Assembly: GCF_036172515.1 (NCBI RefSeq)
Contig: NZ_JAXKVW010000013.1
Location: 1-64,000, forward strand
Length of the DNA: 64,000 nucleotides
Direction of reading: 5' to 3'
Source of the DNA: Flexistipes sp.
GTDB lineage: Bacteria > Chrysiogenota > Deferribacteres > Deferribacterales > Flexistipitaceae
Part shown: positions 26,642 through 35,018 of the stretch, one piece after another
Layout of the letters: each line of letters begins with the position of its first letter
Position numbering within the stretch: position 1 is the stretch's first letter
Made by a program: the position numbers and the translations under genes
Notes under the pieces: model-generated
Seen by the model: the letters and a program-made list of their open reading frames with translations, nothing else
The model's database searches: none
Told to the model about the DNA's origin: nothing

Positions 26642-27231
26642 AAGGCATTCAGGTTAAGGTCTCTGATTATCCATAAAACTGCTGAAAGGAAATTATTTTC
26701 AATCTTCGAAGGCTTCGGGCTATTTTTGTCTTTGGACATTAATTCACCTTTGCCGTAACCGGTTTTTACCATAACCGTTCTGCATCCGAAATTGTTACCC
26801 ATTTTAATGTCGCTGAATTTATCTCCTATGACGTACATCTTTTTTCTATCCACTTCTGGTGAGAATTCTTCCAAAGCTTTTTCCAACATTTTTGTTTTCG
26901 GTTTTCGGCAATCGCATTCAACGGCATATTCAGCCAGTTTTGAAGAAGGATGGTGAGGACAGTAATACAGTCCGTCAATAAAAGCCCCGTTCTTTTTCAG
27001 CATAGAGAACATCTTATTATGTACATCCTTTAAAAAACTTTCAGTAAAATAACCCCGTCCGATGCCCGCCTGATTTGTTATAACAACGGAGAGTATATTG
27101 AAATGGTTTAACAGGCGTATGGCCTGATATACAAAAGGATACAGCTGAAAGTTGTCTATATGATTTATATATCCGGCTTCTTTGTTCAGTGTTCCGTCAC
27201 GATCGATAAATACTATCGGTCTTTTTGCCAT
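26638..27231 (-). CDS. gmhB: D-glycero-manno-heptose 1,7-bisphosphate 7-phosphatase (HAD)
   Basis: 197 residues, HAD-IIIA phosphatase. Motif I FIDRDGTLNKEAGY, motif II VVITNQAGIGRGYF, zinc-binding CPHHP...CDCRKP, motif III KPKTKMLE, motif IV VIGDKFSDIKMG. Dephosphorylates heptose-1,7-bisphosphate on the ADP-heptose route to LPS core. ATG at 27231 preferred over GTG at 27234; GGAG lies upstream inside the preceding acyltransferase gene, which it overlaps. Last gene of the envelope operon. Confidence 0.88.
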   Translation of the reverse strand: MAKRPIVFIDRDGTLNKEAGYINHIDNFQLYPFVYQAIRLLNHFNILSVVITNQAGIGRGYFTESFLKDVHNKMFSMLKKNGAFIDGLYYCPHHPSSKLAEYAVECDCRKPKTKMLEKALEEFSPEVDRKKMYVIGDKFSDIKMGNNFGCRTVMVKTGYGKGELMSKDKNSPKPSKIENNFLSAVLWIIRDLNLNAF

Positions 27232-28084
27232 CACTCTGCTCCAGTCTTTTAAATCTTTTATGCAGCATCAACCACTGATCCGGATATTTCTTTATGATAT
27301 CTTCATATATTGTATTTATCTCTTTTGCAAACATTCTTACACGACTTTTAAGCTTTAATTTTGAGTCCGGGTAAACGGGAGGGTAACTGATCAGTTTTAT
27401 TCTTCCTGACTCACGTATGCAGAAGCAGATTAGAGCTGGAATATTCTTCCGGATACAAATTGCAGGTATACCGGCATTAAAAGTGGTTCTCAAACCGAAA
27501 AAATCAACATAAATCGAATCTTTCTTCGTTGCGCTGTGATCCAGAAGTACCCCTATGGGGACGTTGTTTTCAAGGTACTCGTAAATATTGCCCGTGATAT
27601 TCCTATGGTGCAGATATTCAACTTTGCCGGAACTTCTCAAGTCAGCCACCAGTGAGTCGACATACGGGTTTTTTATCCGTCTGCCGATTACGGCAATTCT
27701 CGTTTTGAACACCTTCGAGATGATAGGCGGAGCCAGTTCCCAACTTCCTATGTGTGCACTTACAAGCACAAATTTTTTATTTTTTCTGATGAATTCCCGA
27801 ATATCCTTCTCATTATCTATTTCAACATTGTTCACAATAAACTGTTCGTTAATTTTTGGTGCAAAAAATATTTCCATAAAGGATGCGAAGTTATTTTTAA
27901 ACACGCTTTTCTGTAATTTTTTATTTGATTTGCCCGTTGTAATCTCAAGATTCTTTGCCACCACACTGCGTCTGCTTCTGAGGATATAATATAAGAGCAG
28001 ACCGATGATTCTGCCGTATTTGTTGAGTGTCTGCCAGTCTTTATTTTTCAAAAAATTACTGAGCAATCTTACTGCTGTTTTCAT
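27197..28084 (-). CDS. Lipid A biosynthesis acyltransferase (LpxL/HtrB-like)
   Basis: 295 residues; inner-membrane-associated acyltransferase adding a secondary acyl chain to Kdo-lipid A. The HxxxxE-type motif is HIGSWELAPP near residue 111; also AVIGRRIKNPYVD, GVLLDHSATKKDSIYVDFFG with the DQ/DH-type motif, and DQWLMLHKRFK at the C-terminus (usually W-x-H-R-F). N-terminal GLLLYYILRSRRSVVAKNLEI is typical. Overlaps waaA upstream by 29 bases and gmhB downstream by 35 bases. Confidence 0.87.
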   Translation of the reverse strand: MKTAVRLLSNFLKNKDWQTLNKYGRIIGLLLYYILRSRRSVVAKNLEITTGKSNKKLQKSVFKNNFASFMEIFFAPKINEQFIVNNVEIDNEKDIREFIRKNKKFVLVSAHIGSWELAPPIISKVFKTRIAVIGRRIKNPYVDSLVADLRSSGKVEYLHHRNITGNIYEYLENNVPIGVLLDHSATKKDSIYVDFFGLRTTFNAGIPAICIRKNIPALICFCIRESGRIKLISYPPVYPDSKLKLKSRVRMFAKEINTIYEDIIKKYPDQWLMLHKRFKRLEQSDGKKTDSIYRS

Positions 28085-29303
28085 CCGGTATCTCTTTTAA
28101 AATCATTTTCATTTTATTTTTATTTGATTCATGTAATTTCTTAAAAAATGAATCAAAGCTGTCCGTTTTATCGTAATTATTTGTTATGTATTCGACCAAA
28201 TCTTTTTCATTCTCAATGATTTTTATAACATCATATTCCCGGGCGATATCCATTATTTCCTGAAAATTTTGCATGTAAGGACCGGTTGATATATATTTTA
28301 GAAACTGAAGAGCTTCAAAAATATTATGCCCCCCTATATCGGTCAGGGACCCTCCTATAAAGATTTTATCTGTTATATAGTAAAGTTCTTCAAGCAAACC
28401 GAGCTTATCCACAACGATAACATCCGGAAAATATTCAGCTGTATCGAGGTCTGTTAGTTTGCCGCACCGGTAGCCGTATTCTTTAGCTTTGGCGCAAATA
28501 GAGTCAGCTCTGTTTATATGCCTGGGTGCTACAACGAGGTGATCCAGATTATTACACCGGCTGAATGCTTTAAATATAATATCCTCTTCACCAACGTGTG
28601 TGCTTGCCGCCAGAAAAATGCTCTTTTTTTGGAGAGCCTCAGAGGGTTGAGACAACTTTATTTCAACGGGCTGCATGAATTTTATATTGCCTGAATTTAT
28701 AATATTATCCTTTTTTCCTGTAATTATTGAAAATTTTTCTAAATCGGCAGTGCTTTTTACAAAGATAGTCTGAAAACGTCTTAAGAGCGGCCTGAAAATA
28801 AAAGAAAACCTTTTGTATGTTTTAAAACTTTTATCGGAAATCCTGCCGTTGACCATACACAGTTTACATCTTGTATGCACGGAGTTTATGAGATTAGGCC
28901 AAAGTTCTGTATCCACAATAAAAAAAATTTTCGTGTTAAGTACATCGATTAAATATTTAATGGCAATGCTGTTTTCTACAGGCAGTAAAAACGCTTCATC
29001 AGGGCGCAGATACTTTTCTGCCACTGATTTACCGGTGGCAGTCATTGTAGAGCAAACAACAGAATAATCAGGGTATGCGTTTCTGATTTCATCCACAAGG
29101 GATTTAATACTCTTTACTTCTCCCACACTTGCACAGTGAAACCAAACGGATTTTTTATGTTCACTTTTCAGACGGATAAATCCGAAACGTTCGAAATACG
29201 AATCCTGTTCACCTTTTTTATACGCAAAAATATACCCCACAGGCAGCGCAAAAGGAATAGACAGGTAAATAAAAATATTATAAAAAATCTTTAGAATAAA
29301 CAC
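28056..29303 (-). CDS. waaA: 3-deoxy-D-manno-octulosonic acid (Kdo) transferase
   Basis: 415 residues; transfers Kdo from CMP-Kdo to lipid IVA. N-terminal hydrophobic anchor, then VWFHCASVGEVKSIKSLV (family signature), VCSTMTATGKSVAEKY, VDTELWPNLI, VNGRISDKSF, FLAASTHVGEEDIIF, VVAPRHINRAD, and FIGGSLTDIGGHNIFEAL. The start is GTG at 29303, inside the end of the upstream DUF374 gene (26-base overlap). GT30 glycosyltransferase; slightly shorter at the C-terminus than E. coli WaaA. Confidence 0.93.
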   Translation of the reverse strand: MFILKIFYNIFIYLSIPFALPVGYIFAYKKGEQDSYFERFGFIRLKSEHKKSVWFHCASVGEVKSIKSLVDEIRNAYPDYSVVCSTMTATGKSVAEKYLRPDEAFLLPVENSIAIKYLIDVLNTKIFFIVDTELWPNLINSVHTRCKLCMVNGRISDKSFKTYKRFSFIFRPLLRRFQTIFVKSTADLEKFSIITGKKDNIINSGNIKFMQPVEIKLSQPSEALQKKSIFLAASTHVGEEDIIFKAFSRCNNLDHLVVAPRHINRADSICAKAKEYGYRCGKLTDLDTAEYFPDVIVVDKLGLLEELYYITDKIFIGGSLTDIGGHNIFEALQFLKYISTGPYMQNFQEIMDIAREYDVIKIIENEKDLVEYITNNYDKTDSFDSFFKKLHESNKNKMKMILKEIPDENSSKIAQ

Positions 29304-29910
29304 GCGTCAGCTCCAGCATTTCTTTTCTTAAAGTCTTTATCTCGCTGTTTATTGTTTCTCTGTCCATGGATTCAGCCACTTGAACATTTTTACCGAAATA
29401 TATGTTGATTTTGGAAAACGGAGCGGGAAGGATGAAATTATCCCAGCTGCTAAACCTTTTGTACCATTTCACACTGCATACAACAGGGATGATTTCACCA
29501 CGGGTTTTTTTTGCCAGATACATCACGCCGGGTTTTACTGAAAATTTCGGTCCCTTTGGTCCATCCACCGTAACAGCTGCATTAAATCCTTTTTCCATTA
29601 AATTGGCAGCGTTCATAAGAGCTTCACTTCCGCCTCTGGAGGAGGAACCCCTTACCGTTTTGTAACCAAGTTTTTTGAGAAAAAAATCAGCAATATCACC
29701 ATCCTTGCTCTTTGATACAATGCCTACAGTTTGCGTATTTTTGTAGAATAAAACTGAAGGAAGAAGCTGACCGTGCCAAAAGGCAAAAACTTTTTTTTTA
29801 TTATTATTAAATTCATCGGAAAGGTATACAGCATTGAATCTCAATGTCCATGAATAGATTCTGATGATATAAAAAAGTAGAGTAAACCCGATTTTACTGC
29901 CTAAGGACAT
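29278..29910 (-). CDS. DUF374 lysophospholipid acyltransferase family protein
   Basis: 210 residues. VFAFWHGQLLPSV corresponds to the acyltransferase HxxxxD-type region; SKSKDGDIADFFLKKLGYKTVRGSSSRGG and VDGPKGPKFSVKPGVMYLAK are DUF374 hallmarks. The family is found with waaA and lipid A genes and is thought to act in envelope lipid or Kdo-lipid A assembly. One N-terminal hydrophobic segment. Starts 2 bases after the stop of the aminotransferase gene. Confidence 0.85.
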   Translation of the reverse strand: MSLGSKIGFTLLFYIIRIYSWTLRFNAVYLSDEFNNNKKKVFAFWHGQLLPSVLFYKNTQTVGIVSKSKDGDIADFFLKKLGYKTVRGSSSRGGSEALMNAANLMEKGFNAAVTVDGPKGPKFSVKPGVMYLAKKTRGEIIPVVCSVKWYKRFSSWDNFILPAPFSKINIYFGKNVQVAESMDRETINSEIKTLRKEMLELTRVYSKDFL

Positions 29911-29912
29911 TA

Positions 29913-31010
29913 TTATTTTCCGGCTGCTAACTTTACTATTTCACTGATAACTGTGATTTCTTCATCTTCCAGATAAGGATTTACCGGCAGAGAAAGTACT
30001 TCTTCTGTAAGTTTTTCCGATACAGGGAAATCTCCCTCTTTATGATTAAGAGAAGCAAAGCTTTTTTGAAGATGCAGAGGAACCGGGTAATAGATGGCTG
30101 AGGCTATTTCGTGCTTTTGAAGTTCTGACATGATTTGATTTCTTTTTTCACTTCTGATAGTAAACTGGTGGTATACATGTTTTGATTTGTTCTCAACCTT
30201 CTGATATGAAACATTGTTTTGTATAATATCTTTGTATTTTTCTGCTCCAAGTATTCTGTCTTCATTAGCTTTGTCTATATATTTGATTTTAACATTCAAA
30301 ATAGCCGCCTGAATGTCATCCAGTCTCGAATTGAAGCCTATTCTGTCATGGTAATATTTTTCGTAAGAACCGTGATTTCTCAAAGCCATTATATCGTTAT
30401 AAATATTTTCATCGCTTGTTGAAATCAGGCCGCCGTCCCCGTAACATCCCAGATTTTTGCTGGGGAAAAAACTGAAACAACCGATGTCTCCGAGAGTTCC
30501 CGTTTGTTTATTGTTATAAGTTGCTCCGAAAGATTGTGCGCAGTCTTCTATAACAGCCAGATTGTATTTGTCTGCAATCTGTTTAATTTCATCCATTCTG
30601 CAAGGGTTACCGAAAAGGTGCACCGGAATAATTGCTTTTGTTTTTTCTGTGATGCTTTTTTCTATGAGTTCCGGATTTATGTTCATTGTTTCAGGCTCGA
30701 TATCCACAAAAACAGGTTTTGCTCCGCAGTATACAATGGCTTCGGCTGTCGCAATAAAGGTAAAAGGCGTTGTGATTACCTCGTCATTCTCCTTTATTCC
30801 GGAAGCCTTTAATGCAAGATGAAGTGCATCAGTACCGCTTGCAACGCCGGCAGTATATTTGCAGCCGAGATAATCAGCTGCATTTCTTTCAAACTCTTTG
30901 ACATTAGGTCCCAAAATAAACTTTGTTCCCCCTATACTTTTATCAACGGCTTTGCTTATTTCATCTCCTATATCTGCAAGTTCTCTTTTCAAATCCAGCA
31001 TTGGTATCAT
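29913..31010 (-). CDS. DegT/DnrJ/EryC1 sugar aminotransferase
   Basis: 365 residues, PLP-dependent nucleotide-sugar aminotransferase. GVASGTDALHLALKASGI, EVITTPFTFIATAEAIVYCGAKPVFVDI, AVIEDCAQSFGA, and the PLP lysine in CFSFFPSKNLGCYGDGG; then FNSRLDDIQAAIL. Forms 3- or 4-amino sugars for surface glycans; the exact sugar cannot be read. GGAGGC 4 bases upstream of the ATG. Its place at the head of the waaA-lpxL-gmhB operon suggests LPS or O-antigen modification. Confidence 0.9.
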   Translation of the reverse strand: MIPMLDLKRELADIGDEISKAVDKSIGGTKFILGPNVKEFERNAADYLGCKYTAGVASGTDALHLALKASGIKENDEVITTPFTFIATAEAIVYCGAKPVFVDIEPETMNINPELIEKSITEKTKAIIPVHLFGNPCRMDEIKQIADKYNLAVIEDCAQSFGATYNNKQTGTLGDIGCFSFFPSKNLGCYGDGGLISTSDENIYNDIMALRNHGSYEKYYHDRIGFNSRLDDIQAAILNVKIKYIDKANEDRILGAEKYKDIIQNNVSYQKVENKSKHVYHQFTIRSEKRNQIMSELQKHEIASAIYYPVPLHLQKSFASLNHKEGDFPVSEKLTEEVLSLPVNPYLEDEEITVISEIVKLAAGK

Positions 31011-31199
31011 ATTTGCCTCCTGAGTTTAAACAAACAAAAATTATAATCAATGATATAATAAAAAGCAATAAGTCTTTGAAAAAATAACATTGTTAAGAGA
31101 TTTAAACAATTCTTTCATTATTTATTTTAAGTTCACTTATTGCATTTTATCGGAGTACATATATTTTTAATTAAATGTTCATGGAGTTAGGAGGCGGTA

Positions 31200-32492
31200 A
31201 TGGTGCCGGGAATTGCAAAACTTGAAAGTATAGGGAAAAAATATACTTCTGTACTGGCTGGTTTTATCGGGAATGTAATGGAGTGGTATGATTTTGCTCT
31301 TTATGGATATATGGCCAGTATCATTTCTCAGCAGTTTTTTCCCAGCAGTCATAATACAGCTTCCCTGCTTGCTACTTATGGGGTTTTTGCTGCCGGTTTT
31401 ATTATGAGGCCTTTGGGGTCAGCTTTATTTGGCTGGTTTGGCGACACCTTCGGGCGAAGTAAAACGATGCTTATTTCTGTTTCCATGATGTCGCTGCCGA
31501 CTTTTCTTTTGGGGTGTCTGCCCACCTTTGATACAGTAGGAATTCTGGCACCTATTTTACTTGTTTTGATAAGGCTGGTTCAAGGACTTTCAGTAGGCGG
31601 AGAATTTTCAAGCTCTGTGACATATCTGGTCGAAACAGCCCCAACAGGTAAAAGAGGGTTTACAGGCAGTTGGGCTAATACCGGCAGTATATTTGGAATG
31701 CTTTTGGGATCCGGTATTGCAGCATTACTTACTACAACTTTATCTTCTGAAGTAATTACCTCATGGGGTTGGAGAATACCTTTTCTTTTCGGTGGCGTTT
31801 TGGGAACTATCGCAATAATCCTACGGAAAGATTTGCCCAAGTCGAAGCATTTTGAAAAACATCACAAGCAAAGGTCGGAAACATCTCCATTGTTGGCTGC
31901 TTTTACGACAAACAGAAAAGAAATGATACAGGCTATTCTTTTTGCTTCCGCCTATGGTGTTTTGTTTTATATTCCGTTAGTATATTTACCCACTTGGTTA
32001 CATGAAGAGCTTAATTTTCAATTGGACAGTGCAATGAGGATAAATACAGCAGCTACAGCATTTTTGATGATTCTTATTCCGTTCGCAGGCAAATTAAGTG
32101 ACCATCTCATAAGAAGAACACATTTTATTTCTTTGGCAATGTTGATTTCTGCTGTCATTTCCTGGCCGGCATATTATTTCCTTCCTTCTGCAGGCTTTGC
32201 CGGTGTTGTATTGTTACAATTCATCTTTATAGTGATTGTGGCCGTACCTCTTGGCTCTGCCCCGGCAATGTTTGTAGAACTTTTTCCCAGTTGTGACAGA
32301 CTTTCCGGGTACTCGGTCGCATACAATCTGGGGCTTGGTGTAGTTGGTGGATCTGCCCCTATGATTTCCACATGGCTGATAGAGGTTACCTCGCTTTCGA
32401 CGGCTCCAGCGATATTTCTTGCTTTTGTTTCTTTGGTTGCCTTTGCGGTATCTTTATGGATTAAAGACGGCAGCAGGGAACCGCTTAAGTAA
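31200..32492 (+). CDS. MFS transporter, metabolite:H+ symporter (ProP/KgtP-like)
   Basis: 430 residues with 12 predicted membrane segments. GNVMEWYDFALYGYMASII is the start signature of the MHS family; GWFGDTFGRSK is the loop 2-3 motif and LVQGLSVGGEFSSSVTYLVE the conserved TM5 region. Substrates in the family include proline/betaine, dicarboxylates and 2-oxoglutarate; not resolvable here. AGGAGG at 31189-31194 fixes the ATG. Followed 66 bases later by the Fe-S protein gene, perhaps in one transcript. Confidence 0.9.
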   Translation: MVPGIAKLESIGKKYTSVLAGFIGNVMEWYDFALYGYMASIISQQFFPSSHNTASLLATYGVFAAGFIMRPLGSALFGWFGDTFGRSKTMLISVSMMSLPTFLLGCLPTFDTVGILAPILLVLIRLVQGLSVGGEFSSSVTYLVETAPTGKRGFTGSWANTGSIFGMLLGSGIAALLTTTLSSEVITSWGWRIPFLFGGVLGTIAIILRKDLPKSKHFEKHHKQRSETSPLLAAFTTNRKEMIQAILFASAYGVLFYIPLVYLPTWLHEELNFQLDSAMRINTAATAFLMILIPFAGKLSDHLIRRTHFISLAMLISAVISWPAYYFLPSAGFAGVVLLQFIFIVIVAVPLGSAPAMFVELFPSCDRLSGYSVAYNLGLGVVGGSAPMISTWLIEVTSLSTAPAIFLAFVSLVAFAVSLWIKDGSREPLK

Positions 32493-32558
32493 ATTAGCAT
32501 TTTTGATAACTTTTTTATGTGTTATAATTTTTCTGATTAGTTTTAAAAAGGATTGCTA

Positions 32559-33842
32559 ATGGCTCATCTTACCGCACGGCAGGGTTTTGCCGAGCTTACA
32601 AACAGGCTGAACAGATTCCCGCAGGGAGCCCCTCCTTCAGAATATTTATATAAAATTCTATCTGTACTCATGAGTGAAAAGGAAGCTTCACTTATTGCGC
32701 TGCTTCCCATTAAGCCGTTTACCTCAAAAAAGGCAGCCGGCATATGGAAAATATCTGAAGTGAAAGCGGTCAGAATACTGGAGAGTCTTGCTGACAGAGT
32801 ACTCTTGCTTGATATGACAATAAAAGGGGAAAAACATTATGTGCTGCCACCGCCTATGGCAGGTTTCTTTGAATTTTCAATGATGCGGACAAGGGGCGAT
32901 ATCGATCAGAAGCTATTAAGCGAGCTTTTTTATCAGTATATAACAGTTGAAGAGGATTTTATAAAGGCTCTTTTTGTAAATGGTGAGACCCAGCTGGGCA
33001 GAACCTTTGTTAATGAAGACACCATCCCAAGGGACAGTGATCTCTTTGTTTATGATTACGAAAAAGCCAGTAAAGTTATTGAAACAGCAGAACATATGGG
33101 TGTTAGTATGTGTTACTGCCGCCATAAAATGCAGCATTTGGGAAAAAACTGTGATGCACCAATGGACATCTGCATGACCTTCGGAACGGTCGCTGATTCA
33201 CTGATCAGACATGGTTTTGCAAGGCGGGTGGATGCAAATGAAGGATTGGAGCTTCTTGCAGAGGCATATGAAAATAATCTGGTACAATTTGGTGAAAATG
33301 TTCAGCATGAAGTTTCGTTTATTTGTAACTGTTGCGGATGTTGTTGTGAGGCGATGATAGCTGCAAGAAAATTCGGTCTGATGAATCCGGTTCATACCTC
33401 TAATTTCATGCCTGAAATCGTACATAATGATTGTACGGGCTGTGGCAAATGTGTTGAGGTCTGCCCTGTGGAGGCAATGAGCCTTGTTTCTGCCAATAAC
33501 CCGGTTAAGCCACGATACAAAAAGGCTGATATTGATGAAGACAGGTGCCTGGGATGCGGAGTCTGTGTACGCGTATGTCCTGCACAGTGCATTAATATGG
33601 AGCCTCGTAAAAAAAGGGTTATTACTCCGGTTAATTCGGTTCACAAAGCAGTTATGATGTCAATTGAAAGAGGCGGGCTTGAACATCTGATTTTTGATAA
33701 CAGAGCCCTTTTTTCACACAGAGCAATGGCGGCTATAATGGGGTCAGTATTGAAATTACCGCCGGTAAAGAAAGTTCTCGCTGCAGAGCAGATAAAATCC
33801 CGCTATCTCGGGCGTCTTATTGAGAAAAAATCCGGTCTATAG
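32559..33842 (+). CDS. Winged-helix-like and multi-cluster 4Fe-4S protein
   Basis: 427 residues. The first ~110 look like a winged-helix domain (TSKKAAGIWKISEVKAVRILESLADRVLL). A Cys group CYCRHKMQHLGKNCDAPMDIC lies around 183-205, then CNCCGCCCEAMI near 253, then two ferredoxin motifs CTGCGKCVEVCP (~292) and CLGCGVCVRVCP (~331). The C-terminal ~75 residues lack cysteines. Cytoplasmic. This composition is known in anaerobes as a '4Fe-4S binding protein' without assigned role; electron transfer with a sensing domain is inference. ATG at 32559 chosen over TTG at 32553 (AGGA upstream). Confidence 0.8.
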   Translation: MAHLTARQGFAELTNRLNRFPQGAPPSEYLYKILSVLMSEKEASLIALLPIKPFTSKKAAGIWKISEVKAVRILESLADRVLLLDMTIKGEKHYVLPPPMAGFFEFSMMRTRGDIDQKLLSELFYQYITVEEDFIKALFVNGETQLGRTFVNEDTIPRDSDLFVYDYEKASKVIETAEHMGVSMCYCRHKMQHLGKNCDAPMDICMTFGTVADSLIRHGFARRVDANEGLELLAEAYENNLVQFGENVQHEVSFICNCCGCCCEAMIAARKFGLMNPVHTSNFMPEIVHNDCTGCGKCVEVCPVEAMSLVSANNPVKPRYKKADIDEDRCLGCGVCVRVCPAQCINMEPRKKRVITPVNSVHKAVMMSIERGGLEHLIFDNRALFSHRAMAAIMGSVLKLPPVKKVLAAEQIKSRYLGRLIEKKSGL

Positions 33843-33934
33843 TTTGTATTCAAACTGTCGTTTCCTGTCGAAAATGCTGTTTAAACATTACTGCCATAAC
33901 ATAGCTCAAATGACCCCTCTCCTAACCTTCTGAT

Positions 33935-34016
33935 AAAATTACCATATAGTGTCAGCACCGAAGAAGGCACAGAGAGGGATCAACCAAATAATGGTAATTT
34001 TGGGAGGCACTGACAC
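33935..34016. repeat. Small element with terminal inverted repeats, MITE-like remnant
   Basis: GTGTCAGCACC (33949-33959) is an inverted repeat of GGCACTGACAC (34006-34016), two mismatches, enclosing ~46 bases. A second inverted pair is interleaved: AAAATTACCAT (33935-33945, outside) and ATGGTAATTTT (33991-34001, inside). The interleaving means the two pairs cannot both form as nested stems. Confidence 0.5.
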
Positions 34017-34063
34017 ATTCAAGGCACAGTTGCATATTTATTCGTTATGTCGTTTCATATGGT

Positions 34064-34217
34064 AGAGATTTCTCACTTCGTCCGAAAGAATGCCTGCGGC
34101 TAGCATCAGTCTTTTAGACTGGTAAATATGTTTACATTCTATTTATCCGCACGAGGCGGATGTTAGACAGGACTTTATGTCATTCCGAGTGGAGCGAAGC
34201 GGAATCGAGGAATCTCT
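34064..34217. repeat. MITE-like element with imperfect terminal inverted repeats
   Basis: Left end AGAGATTTCTCACTTCG (34064-34080) running to GAATG (34092) is an imperfect inverse of the right end CATTCCGAG ... GAGGAATCTCT (34181-34217). The 'GTCATTCCGAG...GAGGAATCTC' sequence is a type of non-coding repeat known from many bacterial genomes. Hairpin repeat copy 3 lies inside. Confidence 0.5.
34102..34131. repeat. Hairpin repeat copy 3
   Basis: AGC, ATCAGTC (34105-34111), loop TTTTA, GACTGGT (34117-34123), AAATATGT. Compared with copies at 17838 and 18007 the stem shows a C-to-T with matching G-to-A change, keeping pairing. Confidence 0.6.
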
Positions 34218-34257
34218 ATCTATATATTAACAATTTCTGCATATCTGCTAACTTATT

Positions 34258-35016
34258 TTAGCTCGCAGTCCACCCGCAGTCGGCGGTTATTGATGTTCCT
34301 GTGATTGTAGAAGCGGCATCCTTACAAAGAAATGAAGCTATCTCTGCAACTTCGGAAGGCTCTATCAATTTTTTAACAAATGCTTTTTTCAGCATTATTT
34401 TTTCGATCACCTCATCTTCAGATATATTGTGTGTTTTTGCCTGGTCACTTATCTGATTTTCCACCAGGGGAGTTCTGACATATGCCGGACAAATGGAATT
34501 AACCGTTATGCCGTAAGGAGCTCCTTCGAGCGCAGTAGTTTTAGTAAGCCCCATAAGGCCGTGTTTTGCAGATATATATGCCGATTTAAATTCTGACGCC
34601 CTTAGTCCGTGAACTGAGTTTACATTTATCACTCTGCCCCACTTGTTTTCTTTTAAATAAGGCCATGCGTATTTGGTAAGAAGAAAGGGAGCAGTCAGCA
34701 TAAGATTTATTATAAAATTCCATTTTTCCTCCGGGAATTCATCAATTGGTGCTACATGCTGAATACCGGCATTATTAACCAGAATGTCTATCCGGCCATA
34801 TTTATTGTAAGCTTCATCAATCAGAGTTTTACAATCCTCTTGTTTTGTTAAGTCACTTTTAATAAAGTATGCGTTTATTTTTTCCGCTTCCTTAATGCCG
34901 TCTCTATCATTAATGTCCGCCATAACAACGTTGGCTCCATCTTCAGCAAATTTTTTTGATATAGCCAAACCGATACCGCTTGCAGCACCGGTTATTATCG
35001 CTGTTCTGTTTTTCAT
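34258..35016 (-). CDS. bdhA: 3-hydroxybutyrate dehydrogenase (SDR)
   Basis: 252-residue classical SDR. TGAASGIGLAISKKFAEDGANVVMADI (NAD motif with Asp for NAD preference), NNAGIQHVAPIDEFPEEKW, NVNSVHGLRASEFKSAYISAKHGLMGLTK with Ser-Tyr-Lys, NSICPAYVRTPLVE, and C-terminal TGTSITADCGWTA match D-3-hydroxybutyrate dehydrogenases closely. Oxidises 3-hydroxybutyrate to acetoacetate. Last gene of the dct-ato operon; starts 2 bases after the SCOT stop, which supports the assignment. Confidence 0.92.
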   Translation of the reverse strand: MKNRTAIITGAASGIGLAISKKFAEDGANVVMADINDRDGIKEAEKINAYFIKSDLTKQEDCKTLIDEAYNKYGRIDILVNNAGIQHVAPIDEFPEEKWNFIINLMLTAPFLLTKYAWPYLKENKWGRVINVNSVHGLRASEFKSAYISAKHGLMGLTKTTALEGAPYGITVNSICPAYVRTPLVENQISDQAKTHNISEDEVIEKIMLKKAFVKKLIEPSEVAEIASFLCKDAASTITGTSITADCGWTAS

Positions 35017-35018
35017 GG

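Larger units (their letters stand above)
33843..34257. other. Repeat-rich intergenic region, no gene
   Basis: About 415 bases without coding potential. It holds two small inverted-repeat elements (33935-34016 and 34064-34217, listed separately) and one hairpin repeat copy inside the second. No terminator for either convergent flanking gene was recognised. Confidence 0.6.
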
